A stretch of 64,000 nt of DNA from assembly GCA_910587655.1 (NCBI GenBank), contig CAJUND010000008.1, positions 40,451 through 104,450 on the forward strand, read 5' to 3'. Positions 27,434 through 35,475 of the stretch are shown here, piece after piece (positions within the stretch are counted from its first letter, which is position 1; every line of letters starts with the position of its first letter). A program made the translations under genes and the position numbers. This DNA is from an uncultured Agathobacter sp. (lineage in GTDB: Bacteria > Bacillota > Clostridia > Lachnospirales > Lachnospiraceae). The notes under the pieces were generated by a model, which was not told where the DNA came from, did not search any database, and saw only the letters and a program-made list of their open reading frames with translations.

Positions 27434-27488
27434 GTAATGTCCTGCTCTTTTAGGATATTACCTGTACAAATCGCTATACGATTTGCTC
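27434..27488. repeat. Two-hairpin palindromic repeat, copy A
   Basis: On the plus strand the frame is GTAAT-stem-ATTACCTGTACAAATC-loop-GATTTGCTC. The same framework with different stem bases occurs at 27538-27595 and 28645-28716, and the second half alone at 42385-42430. Confidence 0.6.
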
Positions 27489-27537
27489 TTTATAATATTT
27501 GAGACGCCCCTAGGTTAGCTCTCAATTATTATCACTT

Positions 27538-27595
27538 GTAATTCCCTCGTAAGAGGGGATTGCCTTTTGCAGTCATCCGCCAGGATGATTGCTCT
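27538..27595. repeat. Two-hairpin palindromic repeat, copy B
   Basis: GTAATTCCCTC...GAGGGGATTGC forms the first hairpin and GCAGTCATCC...GGATGATTGCTC the second. The outer frame matches copies A and C, while both strands of the stems have changed together. Confidence 0.6.
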
Positions 27596-27658
27596 GGCAG
27601 TTGCTTTCACGAAGTGAACTTTCATGCAACTGCTCCTTATTTTTTGTTGTACACCTTA

Positions 27659-27686
27659 TATATCGGTCCGTGTTTTTCAAACTTTA
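27659..27686 (-). promoter_or_regulatory. Sigma-28 promoter of flagellin, proximal
   Basis: TAAAGTTT, 12 bases, then CCGATATA on the minus strand, an excellent match to the sigma-28 (SigD/FliA) consensus. It gives a leader of about 330 bases. The following TAAGGTGTACA is repeated after the distal promoter. Confidence 0.9.
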
Positions 27687-27748
27687 GTGCTTTTTTGAAA
27701 TTTTTTTATTTTCTTTGCTGACCTTTATCTGTTTTGCTGTACACCTTA

Positions 27749-27776
27749 TATATCGGAGGGCTCCGGAAAAACTTTA
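27749..27776 (-). promoter_or_regulatory. Sigma-28 promoter of flagellin, distal duplicate
   Basis: A second TAAAGTTT-N12-CCGATATA on the minus strand, 90 bases upstream of the first. CCGATATATAAGGTGTACA is identical in both, so the promoter has been duplicated. Confidence 0.87.
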
Positions 27777-27811
27777 CAGGGAAAATTCACTTTTTTATCG
27801 TATTATTTCAT

Positions 27812-27840
27812 TTGACAGTCGAAAAACATCAGGATATAAT
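27812..27840 (+). promoter_or_regulatory. Sigma-A promoter of the 57-residue gene
   Basis: TTGACA, 17 bases and TATAAT on the plus strand, a consensus promoter 57 bases upstream of the small gene. It is divergent from the flagellin promoters. Confidence 0.8.
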
Positions 27841-27896
27841 TTAAATGAGAAGTATATCATACGCTATAGATATTACGGTTCCGGGGAGGTGACAGT

Positions 27897-28070
27897 ATGC
27901 CAACCAATGAAAAAGAAATAAACTGCTATCTGCTGGACCAGCTGGAATTAATTGAAAGACTGGAAATGGTCGCCGCAGAAAGCAATGCTGATGAAGTTTT
28001 AAAGCAGCTTGCTATTGAAAAAAGATTCGTTGAACGAAAATTGTACCAGAATCCGCCCATCCAGAGCTAA
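27897..28070 (+). CDS. 57-residue protein of unknown function, divergent from flagellin
   Basis: The frame begins ATGCCAACCAATGAAAAAG after GGGGAGGTGACAGT, a very strong ribosome site, and has a consensus sigma-A promoter upstream and a terminator downstream. The product is acidic and helical (INCYLLDQLELIERLEMVAA; DEVLKQLAIEKRFVERKLY) with no recognised domain. It is the only plus-strand gene within 25-38 kb. It may be an unrelated insertion in the flagellar cluster or a small regulator; neither is shown by sequence. Confidence 0.7.
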   Translation: MPTNEKEINCYLLDQLELIERLEMVAAESNADEVLKQLAIEKRFVERKLYQNPPIQS

Positions 28071-28116
28071 TACGCCCCGGATTTCAGAACGGGGGCAGGA
28101 GCTTTCGGGCACATGC

Positions 28117-28155
28117 CAAAAAAGAGACACAGCCAATGGCTGTGTCCCTTTTTTA
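28117..28155. terminator. Bidirectional terminator between the small gene and the FliT-like gene
   Basis: AAAAAAGAGACACAGCC-AAT-GGCTGTGTCCCTTTTTT. Converging genes on both strands end here: the 57-residue gene on plus and the flaG-fliD-fliS-fliT unit on minus. Confidence 0.85.
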
Positions 28156-28629
28156 TTTCTTCCCATCCAGATAATGCGGTTCCAGCGACACCGGTCCTTT
28201 CATGGTCTGGTAATACCCGGTGATGGCTTTGCTGTTTAAACGCACGTCCTTTGCCTGTTTTTTGACAATATCAAACTTGCGCATCATAAGATCCTTGTTT
28301 CTTGCCTCCTGCGCCTGAATCCGCACGCTCTTGTCCGTAATACTGCGAATCTTTTCCTGAATCTGGCGGATTTCCTCTGCATGTGCCCCGCTGTTTGCCG
28401 CAAGCTCCTCTTCCACCTGGGCATACAACTTCTCAAAACCGCTGTCAAGCTGCTCCAGCTGTTCTATGCAGGCGCTCTTGTCCTCAACAGTTTTGTCAAA
28501 CTCGTCAGCCCTGCGCGACGGGTCTGTCAGGGTCTCTTTCTGCAAATCGTCCAGCCGGATAATCTCATCCAGCACCTCTTCTTTTTTTCTAAGACTCTGC
28601 AGCATAATTGATAAATATGTTTCCGGCAT
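28153..28629 (-). CDS. FliT/FlgN-like flagellar protein, probable export chaperone
   Basis: 158 residues, almost wholly helical and charged (MPETYLSIMLQSLRKKEEVL; EEIRQIQEKIRSITDKSVRI). It follows fliS in the position fliT takes in many flagellar operons. The FlgN/FliT chaperone families are short all-helical proteins that escort late flagellar substrates such as FliD. Sequence similarity to either is weak by eye, so the call rests largely on context. The ribosome site AAGGAGAG is clear. Confidence 0.6.
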   Translation of the reverse strand: MPETYLSIMLQSLRKKEEVLDEIIRLDDLQKETLTDPSRRADEFDKTVEDKSACIEQLEQLDSGFEKLYAQVEEELAANSGAHAEEIRQIQEKIRSITDKSVRIQAQEARNKDLMMRKFDIVKKQAKDVRLNSKAITGYYQTMKGPVSLEPHYLDGKK

Positions 28630-28644
28630 GTTCTCTCCTTAATT

Positions 28645-28716
28645 GTAATGCCCCGAAGGGGTATTGCCTGCGCAAATCACCTTGCCCGCCAGGGCAAATT
28701 AGTATGTGATTTGCTC
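28645..28716. repeat. Two-hairpin palindromic repeat, copy C (fliS-fliT intergenic)
   Basis: GTAATGCCCC-GAA-GGGGTATTGC, then CCTGC, then GCAAATCAC...GTGATTTGCTCC with an inner TTGCCC/GGGCAA stem. It fills almost the whole gap between fliS and the FliT-like gene. Confidence 0.65.
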
Positions 28717-28728
28717 CATACTGATTGT

Positions 28729-29121
28729 TTAAACGTCTAAATTTGCACCATTGGCGGTTTTTTCCATAACCTCTTTCCATGTGTCGCGCATCGTCCGCAG
28801 ATGCTCTAAAACCTCTTCCAGAATCTCTTTGTCCTTTTTTATATTTGCCTCCTGCAGCCTCTGGAGCAGATATGAATAAACGGCGTCAAAATCCTTCGCA
28901 ACTTCGTATTTGTGATCCAGCGTAGACTGGAACTCCATAATAATGTTCTCTGTCTTCATGATATTTTCATGCGCTTTTTCAATATCCTTTTTTTCAACAG
29001 CCACAATTGCAATATTCACAAATTTAATTGCACCCTCGTAAAGCATCAGCGTCAGCTGTGCCGGTGTGGCAGTCAGAATCTTATTATTGCCATATGCCGC
29101 ATATGGATTATTCTGTGGCAT
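28729..29121 (-). CDS. fliS: Flagellar export chaperone FliS
   Basis: 130 residues from the ATG at 29121, selected because AAGGAGGAAAATT precedes it. The FliS family pattern is clear: MPQNNPYAAYGNNKILTATP, then LTLMLYEGAIKFVNIA, and IIMEFQSTLDHKYEVAKDFD. It binds the C-terminal D0 helix of flagellin in the cytoplasm and prevents premature polymerisation. In clostridia and bacilli FliW and FliS compete around flagellin, linking it to CsrA control. Confidence 0.93.
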   Translation of the reverse strand: MPQNNPYAAYGNNKILTATPAQLTLMLYEGAIKFVNIAIVAVEKKDIEKAHENIMKTENIIMEFQSTLDHKYEVAKDFDAVYSYLLQRLQEANIKKDKEILEEVLEHLRTMRDTWKEVMEKTANGANLDV

Positions 29122-29147
29122 AATTTTCCTCCTTATCTTATAAACGC

Positions 29148-29194
29148 ACACAACTTCCGTGCCATGCATGGCTGCATGACACGAAAGTCCGTGT
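29148..29194. other. Imperfect palindrome between fliD and fliS
   Basis: ACACAACTTCCGTGCCATGCA and the matching arm TGCATGACACGAAAGTCCGTGT fold into a long hairpin with few mismatches. No T-run follows, so it is unlikely to be a terminator. It may set the relative yield of fliD and fliS. Confidence 0.5.
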
Positions 29195-29214
29195 AAATAG
29201 CTGTTCAGTTATTA

Positions 29215-30795
29215 TTATTTTGTTCCGAAAAGACCTGCAAGGGAACTCTGCTGGCTGTTTAATGTACCAAGCGCAGTTTCCATGGCTGCAAACTTTTTAT
29301 AATAATAGTCTTCTTTTTCCTTTACTTTCTTCTCCCACTCTTTAATGGTCTTGCCGTAGTTCTTGTACTGCGTATCCATCTCTTTGTCATTGTAGATACT
29401 GAACTTGCTGCGCAGACCGCTGCTCTTCATCTGCTCATCAAGCGTCTCATAAAGACCAGTCGTAAGCTGTTTCATGAAATCCACAACCGCATCCGGGTCG
29501 GAAGTCAGCATTGCCATGAGCCTGTCAGTATTTCCTGACGTATTTTCATCATCTGCATCCCCGTCAATATGGTATGCATTCTGCTCGTTCTTTGCCGCAT
29601 TAAGCACTCCGAGCGTCTTAATGCCGAAGCTGGAAAGCGCATAACTCTTGCCATTGACCGTGTAGGATTTGCTCATTGCAGTAACCATGCTCCGCATGAC
29701 AGTATTGAGATTATCATCCCGGCGGAGCAGGGAATCCTTTACCTTTGTCTCCCACATTTCAATCTCGCGGTCAGACATCTCATTCTTTTCATCCTCTGTC
29801 AGTGGTTCATAACCTTTTGCACTGTCCGCATTGTAAAGCTTTGTGATTTCATTAATAAGATTATTATACTCTGTCAGGAAATCCTTAATCTTATCGTAAA
29901 GTCCCTGTACATCGGTAGATACATTCAGGGAAACCGCCTTGCTGCTGTCCAGTTTGCTCAGATCAAACTTCCCATTTGCATCACGTGCAATATTATCTGT
30001 CACACCGTTTACCGCAATGTTCAGACCATTAATACTGAAATTATTGTTTGAACTGGTATACTCTACACCGTTTAACACGATAGTCGCATCTTCACCGTCC
30101 AGCTTGGTTGCCTTGCCTCCGCCATATGTTCCGGTTGTGTCAAGTCCCAGTATTCCAAGAAGCTTTTTGGATTCTGCAGAACCGTTGTCGCTTAATGTAA
30201 AATCCCCTTCTTTTCCAGTCCGTGCAGAACTGATATAAAACCTGCCGTTATTTTCATCAAAGCTGGCATTTACACCGGCATCACGCAGCTGGTTCACCAC
30301 GTCAGAAATCTTGCTGCTTGGATTTAATGTTATCTGTTTATCTATTTTTTTGCCGTCTTTATCTGTTGTCTGCAGACGGATACTTGTATTATCTGTAAAT
30401 CCCAGAGTTCCTAATGTAGTGTCTGACTTTGCAATGCTGTTGGTCAGCGAGGTTCTTACCTCTGCGCCTGTCAGATATCCGGACTGTGCTGTGGAAAGAA
30501 CATGAAGCTTCTGTGTTCCGTTAACAGCTCCAGATGTTGCTGTTACAGAAGCCTTTGTAGTATCTGAGGATGTCACTTTCTTCGTGTTGTAAGCACCGGA
30601 ATATTTCAGGTTGCCGACCTTTTTGTAAAAAGCGTTTACTTTTTTATTCAGGTCCTTCCAGATATCCTGTTTCCAGCCAAGCTTTGTCTGCTCTTTCTGG
30701 TATTTCTCTGTTTTCTTACTATATGCGGATACCAGTTCCTGTACAATGGAATCTGTATCCAGCCCTGAGTTAATTCCCGAAATTCTAATTGCCAT
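29215..30795 (-). CDS. fliD: Flagellar filament cap protein FliD
   Basis: 526 residues. The N-terminal family signature MAIRISGINSGLDTDSIVQ opens the protein, and the C-terminal coiled region (KEWEKKVKEKEDYYYKKFAA, ending QSSLAGLFG) is typical of FliD. It caps the growing filament and folds flagellin subunits. It lies 12 bases after flaG. Confidence 0.95.
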   Translation of the reverse strand: MAIRISGINSGLDTDSIVQELVSAYSKKTEKYQKEQTKLGWKQDIWKDLNKKVNAFYKKVGNLKYSGAYNTKKVTSSDTTKASVTATSGAVNGTQKLHVLSTAQSGYLTGAEVRTSLTNSIAKSDTTLGTLGFTDNTSIRLQTTDKDGKKIDKQITLNPSSKISDVVNQLRDAGVNASFDENNGRFYISSARTGKEGDFTLSDNGSAESKKLLGILGLDTTGTYGGGKATKLDGEDATIVLNGVEYTSSNNNFSINGLNIAVNGVTDNIARDANGKFDLSKLDSSKAVSLNVSTDVQGLYDKIKDFLTEYNNLINEITKLYNADSAKGYEPLTEDEKNEMSDREIEMWETKVKDSLLRRDDNLNTVMRSMVTAMSKSYTVNGKSYALSSFGIKTLGVLNAAKNEQNAYHIDGDADDENTSGNTDRLMAMLTSDPDAVVDFMKQLTTGLYETLDEQMKSSGLRSKFSIYNDKEMDTQYKNYGKTIKEWEKKVKEKEDYYYKKFAAMETALGTLNSQQSSLAGLFGTK

Positions 30796-30807
30796 AATCG
30801 TTCCTCC

Positions 30808-31242
30808 CTACATTTTTTCATCAATCATAATACCGGCAAGCTCCCATACCTTGGCAATCATGTCAAGGGTTTCTTCCGGCGGAATCTCTTTCAGCACTTT
30901 CTTACTGTCCTTATCAACAATCTTAATCGTCACACGGTTTGTTGCCTCATGCACACCAAATATTGCTTCTGAATTGTGGAGCATTTTTTTATTGATTTCT
31001 TCCACCGCTTTCTGAAGCTGTTTGTTTTTCTGGTTCGCAGACTGCTGCTGCGCATTATTTTTGTTGCTTCCGTCTTTGTCTGTTTTTTCTGTATCAGGAG
31101 CCACCGTCTGATTTACGACAGCTGCTGCCGCAGCCAGATTTCCATTCTGTTCAGCCCTGGGCTGTTTTACTTCTCTGGTTACTGCAGCCGACGCACTTCC
31201 CTGATACGTCATTACTGCATCTTTAACCGCTTCCATTCCCAT
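30808..31242 (-). CDS. flaG: FlaG family protein
   Basis: 144 residues. The N-terminal half is low-complexity (Ala, Gln, Asn, Lys). The C-terminal half has the FlaG pattern NRVTIKIVDKDSKKVLKEIP followed by PPEETLDMIAKVWELAG. FlaG affects filament length in other bacteria. It is the first gene behind the internal sigma-28-like promoter. Confidence 0.85.
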   Translation of the reverse strand: MGMEAVKDAVMTYQGSASAAVTREVKQPRAEQNGNLAAAAAVVNQTVAPDTEKTDKDGSNKNNAQQQSANQKNKQLQKAVEEINKKMLHNSEAIFGVHEATNRVTIKIVDKDSKKVLKEIPPEETLDMIAKVWELAGIMIDEKM

Positions 31243-31283
31243 GATAATTACCTCCCTGTAATGTTCTCGTAGTCCCTAAAATA

Positions 31284-31312
31284 ATTATCGGAGGATAAAC
31301 TCCAAAAGTTTA
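31284..31312 (-). promoter_or_regulatory. Sigma-28-like promoter before flaG-fliD-fliS
   Basis: TAAACTTT, 13 bases, CCGATAAT on the minus strand. It lies inside an inverted repeat (TATCGGAGG...CCTCCGATA) between csrA and flaG, which may also form a weak hairpin in the longer transcript. Confidence 0.55.
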
Positions 31313-31342
31313 CACCCTCCGATAAATTTATTGCATTGTTCC

Positions 31343-31561
31343 TTATCCAAGAAGTCCTTTCAGAGTCTCCATTGCGTCCTTATTTGATGCTTCCTTGTTT
31401 TCCTCCTGAATCTGGAGATACACTTCCTTGCGGTAAATGGGCACCTCCCGCGGCGCAGAAATCCCAAGCTTAATCTGGTCCCCGCGGATTTCCAGCACTG
31501 TAATTTCCACATCGTTATTGACTATCAGGGATTCCCCCTTTTTTCTGGTTAATGCCAGCAT
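31343..31561 (-). CDS. csrA: Carbon storage regulator CsrA
   Basis: 72 residues: MLALTRKKGESLIVNNDVEI, IKLGISAPREVPIYRKEVY. The RNA-contacting Arg in SAPREVPIYR is kept. CsrA is a dimeric RNA-binding protein that blocks flagellin translation in FliW-containing Gram-positives. It starts right after the fliW stop. A predicted target is the AGGA hairpin and Shine-Dalgarno in the flagellin leader. Confidence 0.96.
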   Translation of the reverse strand: MLALTRKKGESLIVNNDVEITVLEIRGDQIKLGISAPREVPIYRKEVYLQIQEENKEASNKDAMETLKGLLG

Positions 31562-32026
31562 TTACTCACCCGCCTTCTCTTTTTTTGCCTGAAGGATTTC
31601 ATAAACACGGTACTTGACCGGATAATCATCCTCCACAATCACCTGTACGCCTTTATTGGTATCCATGTTAATCACAATCGGCGCTTTCAGGTTGACTGTA
31701 AAATCCTCAACCTTTTTCGGCACGGTGACAGTTACCAGTATGTAGGTATTTTCCTCCGTCAGTTCCCCCAACGGCGCAATCAGTTCCTCATTCACATTCG
31801 GCTTGTAATCTTCCTTTACAATGTGGGGCATCATGACCGGGAACGCAAAATCCCCGTCATCCATGGACTGCAGCCACATAATGGAGTCATCCTTCTGCCC
31901 TTTTTCCTCATCAAAAATCAGGGCAAAATGTACAAGATCCGGAAACCCGATCATCCCTGTCGCCAGTGTGATTATCTTATCATCCGCAATATCAACCTCG
32001 CCAAAAAACCTTGTTTCTGCTTTCAT
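31562..32026 (-). CDS. fliW: Flagellar assembly factor FliW
   Basis: 154 residues with the FliW signatures ITLATGMIGFPDLVHFAL and IVINMDTNKGVQVIVEDD. FliW binds CsrA allosterically and flagellin alternatively, so that free flagellin releases FliW to inactivate CsrA. The gene is adjacent to csrA as in Bacillus. Confidence 0.95.
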   Translation of the reverse strand: MKAETRFFGEVDIADDKIITLATGMIGFPDLVHFALIFDEEKGQKDDSIMWLQSMDDGDFAFPVMMPHIVKEDYKPNVNEELIAPLGELTEENTYILVTVTVPKKVEDFTVNLKAPIVINMDTNKGVQVIVEDDYPVKYRVYEILQAKKEKAGE

Positions 32027-32056
32027 GTTCTTCCCCCTGTTATCTCCCCTGCTGTC

Positions 32057-33559
32057 CTATAAATAGTTCAGCAGTGTCTGCTGCTGTACTTTCGATGCAG
32101 ACATAAGACTTGCCGTATACGCATTATACGCAGCATTGTAATCAATAATAATATCTGAAATATCCCTGTTTTCCGTCTTTGATTTCAGTTCCTCAGTGGT
32201 GGTTCTCTGGTTCTCCACCCTGATTCTTGTCAGTTCCAGACGCTGCTGTACGCTTCCGACATTTGTATGGGCAATATCCACCTTGCTCAGGTAATTATTG
32301 AAGCTGGTCAGGTAATGCTGGTACGTCTTTTTTAAGTTATCGTCCGCATAAACCGCTTCTGCTTCCGCTGCCGTCAGGTAAGTCTGAAGATTTGCCTGGC
32401 TGGTCGGATCCGCATATTCTGCACGCGTCATCATCTGTTCGATTCTTTTCACTTTGTCATGGGCATTAATTGCAGTGGAAACAATGTTAATCATGTCATT
32501 AATATCCCTGCCTATGCTGGTATCCAGGACATCACTCGCCTGTGTATTCGCCGTAATCATAATTCCGCTTGATATTTCAAACTGGATTTCCTGGTTCTGT
32601 TTGGTAAACTCCAGGTATACGTCCTGTCCGCCTGCATCCTGTCCCATGTCCGGCGTATGCTTTTTACAGTCATAGTAATATTCCGGTCTTGCCTCGCCCT
32701 TGTCAAAACCGGTCTTGGTATAGGTAACTTCAATTTTTGACCTGCCGCCGGCTATATCATGCGCAATATTTTTTCCAAGAATCAGTTCCCCGGTATCCTC
32801 AATAAACACCATGTCGTTATCACCGATAACCATAGGGTCCGCACCTGCCGGCGCTGCCGCACGCCATGCATCAAGGGACGCATAGGAATTTACTGTCCCC
32901 GGCGCCGCAGCGCCATTGACGGTTATGGAATCCAGGGAATCAATTTTACCATATGCCAGACGAATCCGGTTATAGGTCAGCTTCTCCATTTCTTTATCCC
33001 ACTGGGTGCTGGCGTCTGACGGTATTTCTGTTTCCCCGTAATAGTAACGCGCTTCCATCATATCATGAAAATCAAATTTCTGGTCAATGATATATTTGGT
33101 ATCCTGCTCGTTCTCCTTAAACGTCAGCTGTTCCGTCGTACGGTATCCGGTAAAAATGGTTCTTCCGGCATTATCTGCATTTCCCTCACAGTATATCTGG
33201 TCTCCCAGTGCCTGCAGCTGCCTTAAGATGGTCTGTCTGTCATCTGCATTCAGTGTATCCGTAGCGCCCTGGTTACAGAGGCTTCTGGCATCCGTAAGCA
33301 CCTTATTGATATTTCCCAGCGCTGTGTCCGTAAGCTCCAGCCACGAATCCACATCCGCAATATTATTGTCAATATACTGGTCCAGATGGCTCATCGTCGT
33401 CTGCATGCGAAGGGTACGGATTGCAATTACCGGGTCTTCGGACGGACGCTCGATTTTTTTCTGTGTTGTCATCTGTGTATTGTATTTATCCACAAGCACC
33501 TTATTGGCATTCATATTGCTTTTGGTGTTGCTCGTAATCATGTTATTGGTAACTCTCAT
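32057..33559 (-). CDS. flgL: Flagellar hook-filament junction protein FlgL (HAP3)
   Basis: 500 residues. The flagellin-like ends are clear: MRVTNNMITSNTKSNMNANK, then KIERPSEDPVIAIRTLRMQ, and a C-terminal helix ending MSASKVQQQTLLNYL. The middle 250 residues are larger than in many FlgL proteins. It starts 2 bases after the second flgK gene. Confidence 0.93.
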   Translation of the reverse strand: MRVTNNMITSNTKSNMNANKVLVDKYNTQMTTQKKIERPSEDPVIAIRTLRMQTTMSHLDQYIDNNIADVDSWLELTDTALGNINKVLTDARSLCNQGATDTLNADDRQTILRQLQALGDQIYCEGNADNAGRTIFTGYRTTEQLTFKENEQDTKYIIDQKFDFHDMMEARYYYGETEIPSDASTQWDKEMEKLTYNRIRLAYGKIDSLDSITVNGAAAPGTVNSYASLDAWRAAAPAGADPMVIGDNDMVFIEDTGELILGKNIAHDIAGGRSKIEVTYTKTGFDKGEARPEYYYDCKKHTPDMGQDAGGQDVYLEFTKQNQEIQFEISSGIMITANTQASDVLDTSIGRDINDMINIVSTAINAHDKVKRIEQMMTRAEYADPTSQANLQTYLTAAEAEAVYADDNLKKTYQHYLTSFNNYLSKVDIAHTNVGSVQQRLELTRIRVENQRTTTEELKSKTENRDISDIIIDYNAAYNAYTASLMSASKVQQQTLLNYL

Positions 33560-33561
33560 AA

Positions 33562-35436
33562 TTATACCACCCCGGTTTCGTTAATTAATTTGTTGTACAG
33601 TTCATTCATAACAGAAATCACTTTTGAAGCCAGATTATATGCATTCTGGAATTTAATCAGGTTTACGCCTTCCTCGTCCTCGTCAACGCCTGACACGGAG
33701 GTCCGCTGCAAATCCACAGCCTTTACCATGTTTGCATAATTGTTATAACATGTTTCAATTTTATTAACATCCACGGTAACATCCGAAATCAGCGTTTCAA
33801 GAAATGATTCCGCAAATGTGCCCCGGAACATCCGCACTTCCTTTTCAAGGGTCTTAAGCTCTCCCATGATATCGTACTTTGCCACACCGTTTACCAGCTC
33901 GCTTGCCGTTGCAAAGTATTTCGGATCACGTATGGACTCTGAATTTACACAGATGGACTGCGCCGTCACACCGTAATATGTATCATCCATGGAACTGAAT
34001 GAAAACGGATATCCGCCTGCAACCTTTGCATCCCAGTCACTGCCGTCATAAATGGTACCTCCCGGCGACTTTCCGTTAAAAAATGATCCCATCGGATTGC
34101 CATCCAGTGTAAGCCCTTTCTGCTCAATCTCATTAAAGGCACGCGCAAAGGCACGTAAAAATTCATTTGTCTGGTTCTGGTAATACGGAATACCCATGGC
34201 ATCCACGGTTCTTCCGCAGGTGATTTCCTTCCCCTGAATGCCCGCCTGCTCCTGCGCGCTCATCTCGTAGGTCAGGTTAAATGTAACACCGCTGATTTTA
34301 CCGTCAGCATCCACATCAGCAGTAAATCCCTCATAATTATAGTGTTTGTTGTTGATTGTAATCTGTCCGCGTGACGGAAGCGCAAGTGCATTTACATCAG
34401 TTACCGTTGGAAAATCAAGCTTTATTGTGCTGACGTTGCGGTCAATCCCGTCAAAATTAATCGTTGTCTGCCCGACACCGCCGACAAATCCTTTCATATT
34501 GTCTTTGTTATTTCCGTCCCTGACGTCAAAAAGCGCTTTCAGGCTTCCGTTTGAAACCCCTCCGGTTGCCGGAAAATCCATGCCCGTATCCGTCCAGACA
34601 ATAGAATAAAGCCCTTCTATATCCGACTGGTTATTTGTGTATCTTGACGGGACACATTCCAGGGAACGGAACTCCTTGCCGTCCACAAGCTGCTGTCCGT
34701 TTATGTATACGAGGAAATTTGTTCCGCCGAGATCCTCACCAAATGAATTATGGATATCGTACTCCCTGGTTTCCACCTCCACAATCCCGGATAACTGGTC
34801 CAGCAGGTTGGCGCGCTTGTCACGGAGCTCGTTTGCGTGGCCTCCGCGTGTCTCAATATCGTTAATCTGGTTATTTAATACTGCAATCTTCTGTGAAATG
34901 GAATTAATCGTTTCCACAGTTGTCTTGATTTCCTCATTGCAGTCCTCCTGCATCTCCGTCAGGGAAATGGACAGCTGGTTAAAATATGTACAAAGGCTCT
35001 GCGCCTTCTGAATAAACTGGTTACGGTATTCTGCTTCTTCCGCATGTGTTGTCAGTGAATCCAGCGCAGCAAACATCTCGGAAAAAATAGAATTAAATCC
35101 TTTCTGGGAACTCTCATCATCCCGGAGAATCCCCTGCACCTGGTCCATATAATAAAGCCTCTGGTTATAGTACCCGCTGTTGGAATTGTTCTGCCAGTAC
35201 TTGGTGTCATAGTAAAGGCTGCGTTCCTGAACAATCGCCGTTACGGCAACTCCGCTTCCCATGCTGCCGTATTTGGCATATGCACGAAGCGGATCCGTTG
35301 ACTCAATGACCGTGGTCTGTCTGCTGTAACCCTTTGTCTGTACATTTGATATATTATTTGCAGTCGTATTTATGGCAGCCTGAAACGCCATAAGACCGCT
35401 TCTTCCTATATTTAATCCAAAAAACTGCGATGCCAT
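33562..35436 (-). CDS. flgK: Flagellar hook-associated protein FlgK (HAP1), paralogue 2
   Basis: 624 residues. Family ends: FFGLNIGRSGLMAFQAAINT with NTTANNISNVQTKGYSRQ, and a C-terminal FQNAYNLASKVISVMNELY. FlgK forms the first hook-filament junction ring. A second FlgK is encoded 39 bases upstream; the two differ in length and central sequence, so this is an old duplication. Confidence 0.92.
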   Translation of the reverse strand: MASQFFGLNIGRSGLMAFQAAINTTANNISNVQTKGYSRQTTVIESTDPLRAYAKYGSMGSGVAVTAIVQERSLYYDTKYWQNNSNSGYYNQRLYYMDQVQGILRDDESSQKGFNSIFSEMFAALDSLTTHAEEAEYRNQFIQKAQSLCTYFNQLSISLTEMQEDCNEEIKTTVETINSISQKIAVLNNQINDIETRGGHANELRDKRANLLDQLSGIVEVETREYDIHNSFGEDLGGTNFLVYINGQQLVDGKEFRSLECVPSRYTNNQSDIEGLYSIVWTDTGMDFPATGGVSNGSLKALFDVRDGNNKDNMKGFVGGVGQTTINFDGIDRNVSTIKLDFPTVTDVNALALPSRGQITINNKHYNYEGFTADVDADGKISGVTFNLTYEMSAQEQAGIQGKEITCGRTVDAMGIPYYQNQTNEFLRAFARAFNEIEQKGLTLDGNPMGSFFNGKSPGGTIYDGSDWDAKVAGGYPFSFSSMDDTYYGVTAQSICVNSESIRDPKYFATASELVNGVAKYDIMGELKTLEKEVRMFRGTFAESFLETLISDVTVDVNKIETCYNNYANMVKAVDLQRTSVSGVDEDEEGVNLIKFQNAYNLASKVISVMNELYNKLINETGVV

Positions 35437-35475
35437 ATATGTCTCCTTTCCGAATCAGCAATACCCATGTATCAC

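Larger units (their letters stand above)
27373..27633 (-). other. Flagellin 5' leader made of consecutive hairpins
   Basis: Eight stem-loops follow each other in the leader between the sigma-28 promoters and the CsrA-type hairpin: 27373-27389, 27406-27427, 27434-27461, 27467-27485, 27499-27525, 27538-27563, 27569-27592 and 27597-27633. Arms are 5-11 bases and spacers are short and AU-rich. Together with the AGGA hairpin this makes nine. Nearly all of the roughly 330-base leader is paired. No ORF with a ribosome site was seen inside. Confidence 0.75.

Noticed and set aside
27373..27633. CRISPR array in the hairpin-rich leader
   Set aside because: Units differ in stem sequence and spacing and there is no constant repeat or unique spacer pattern.
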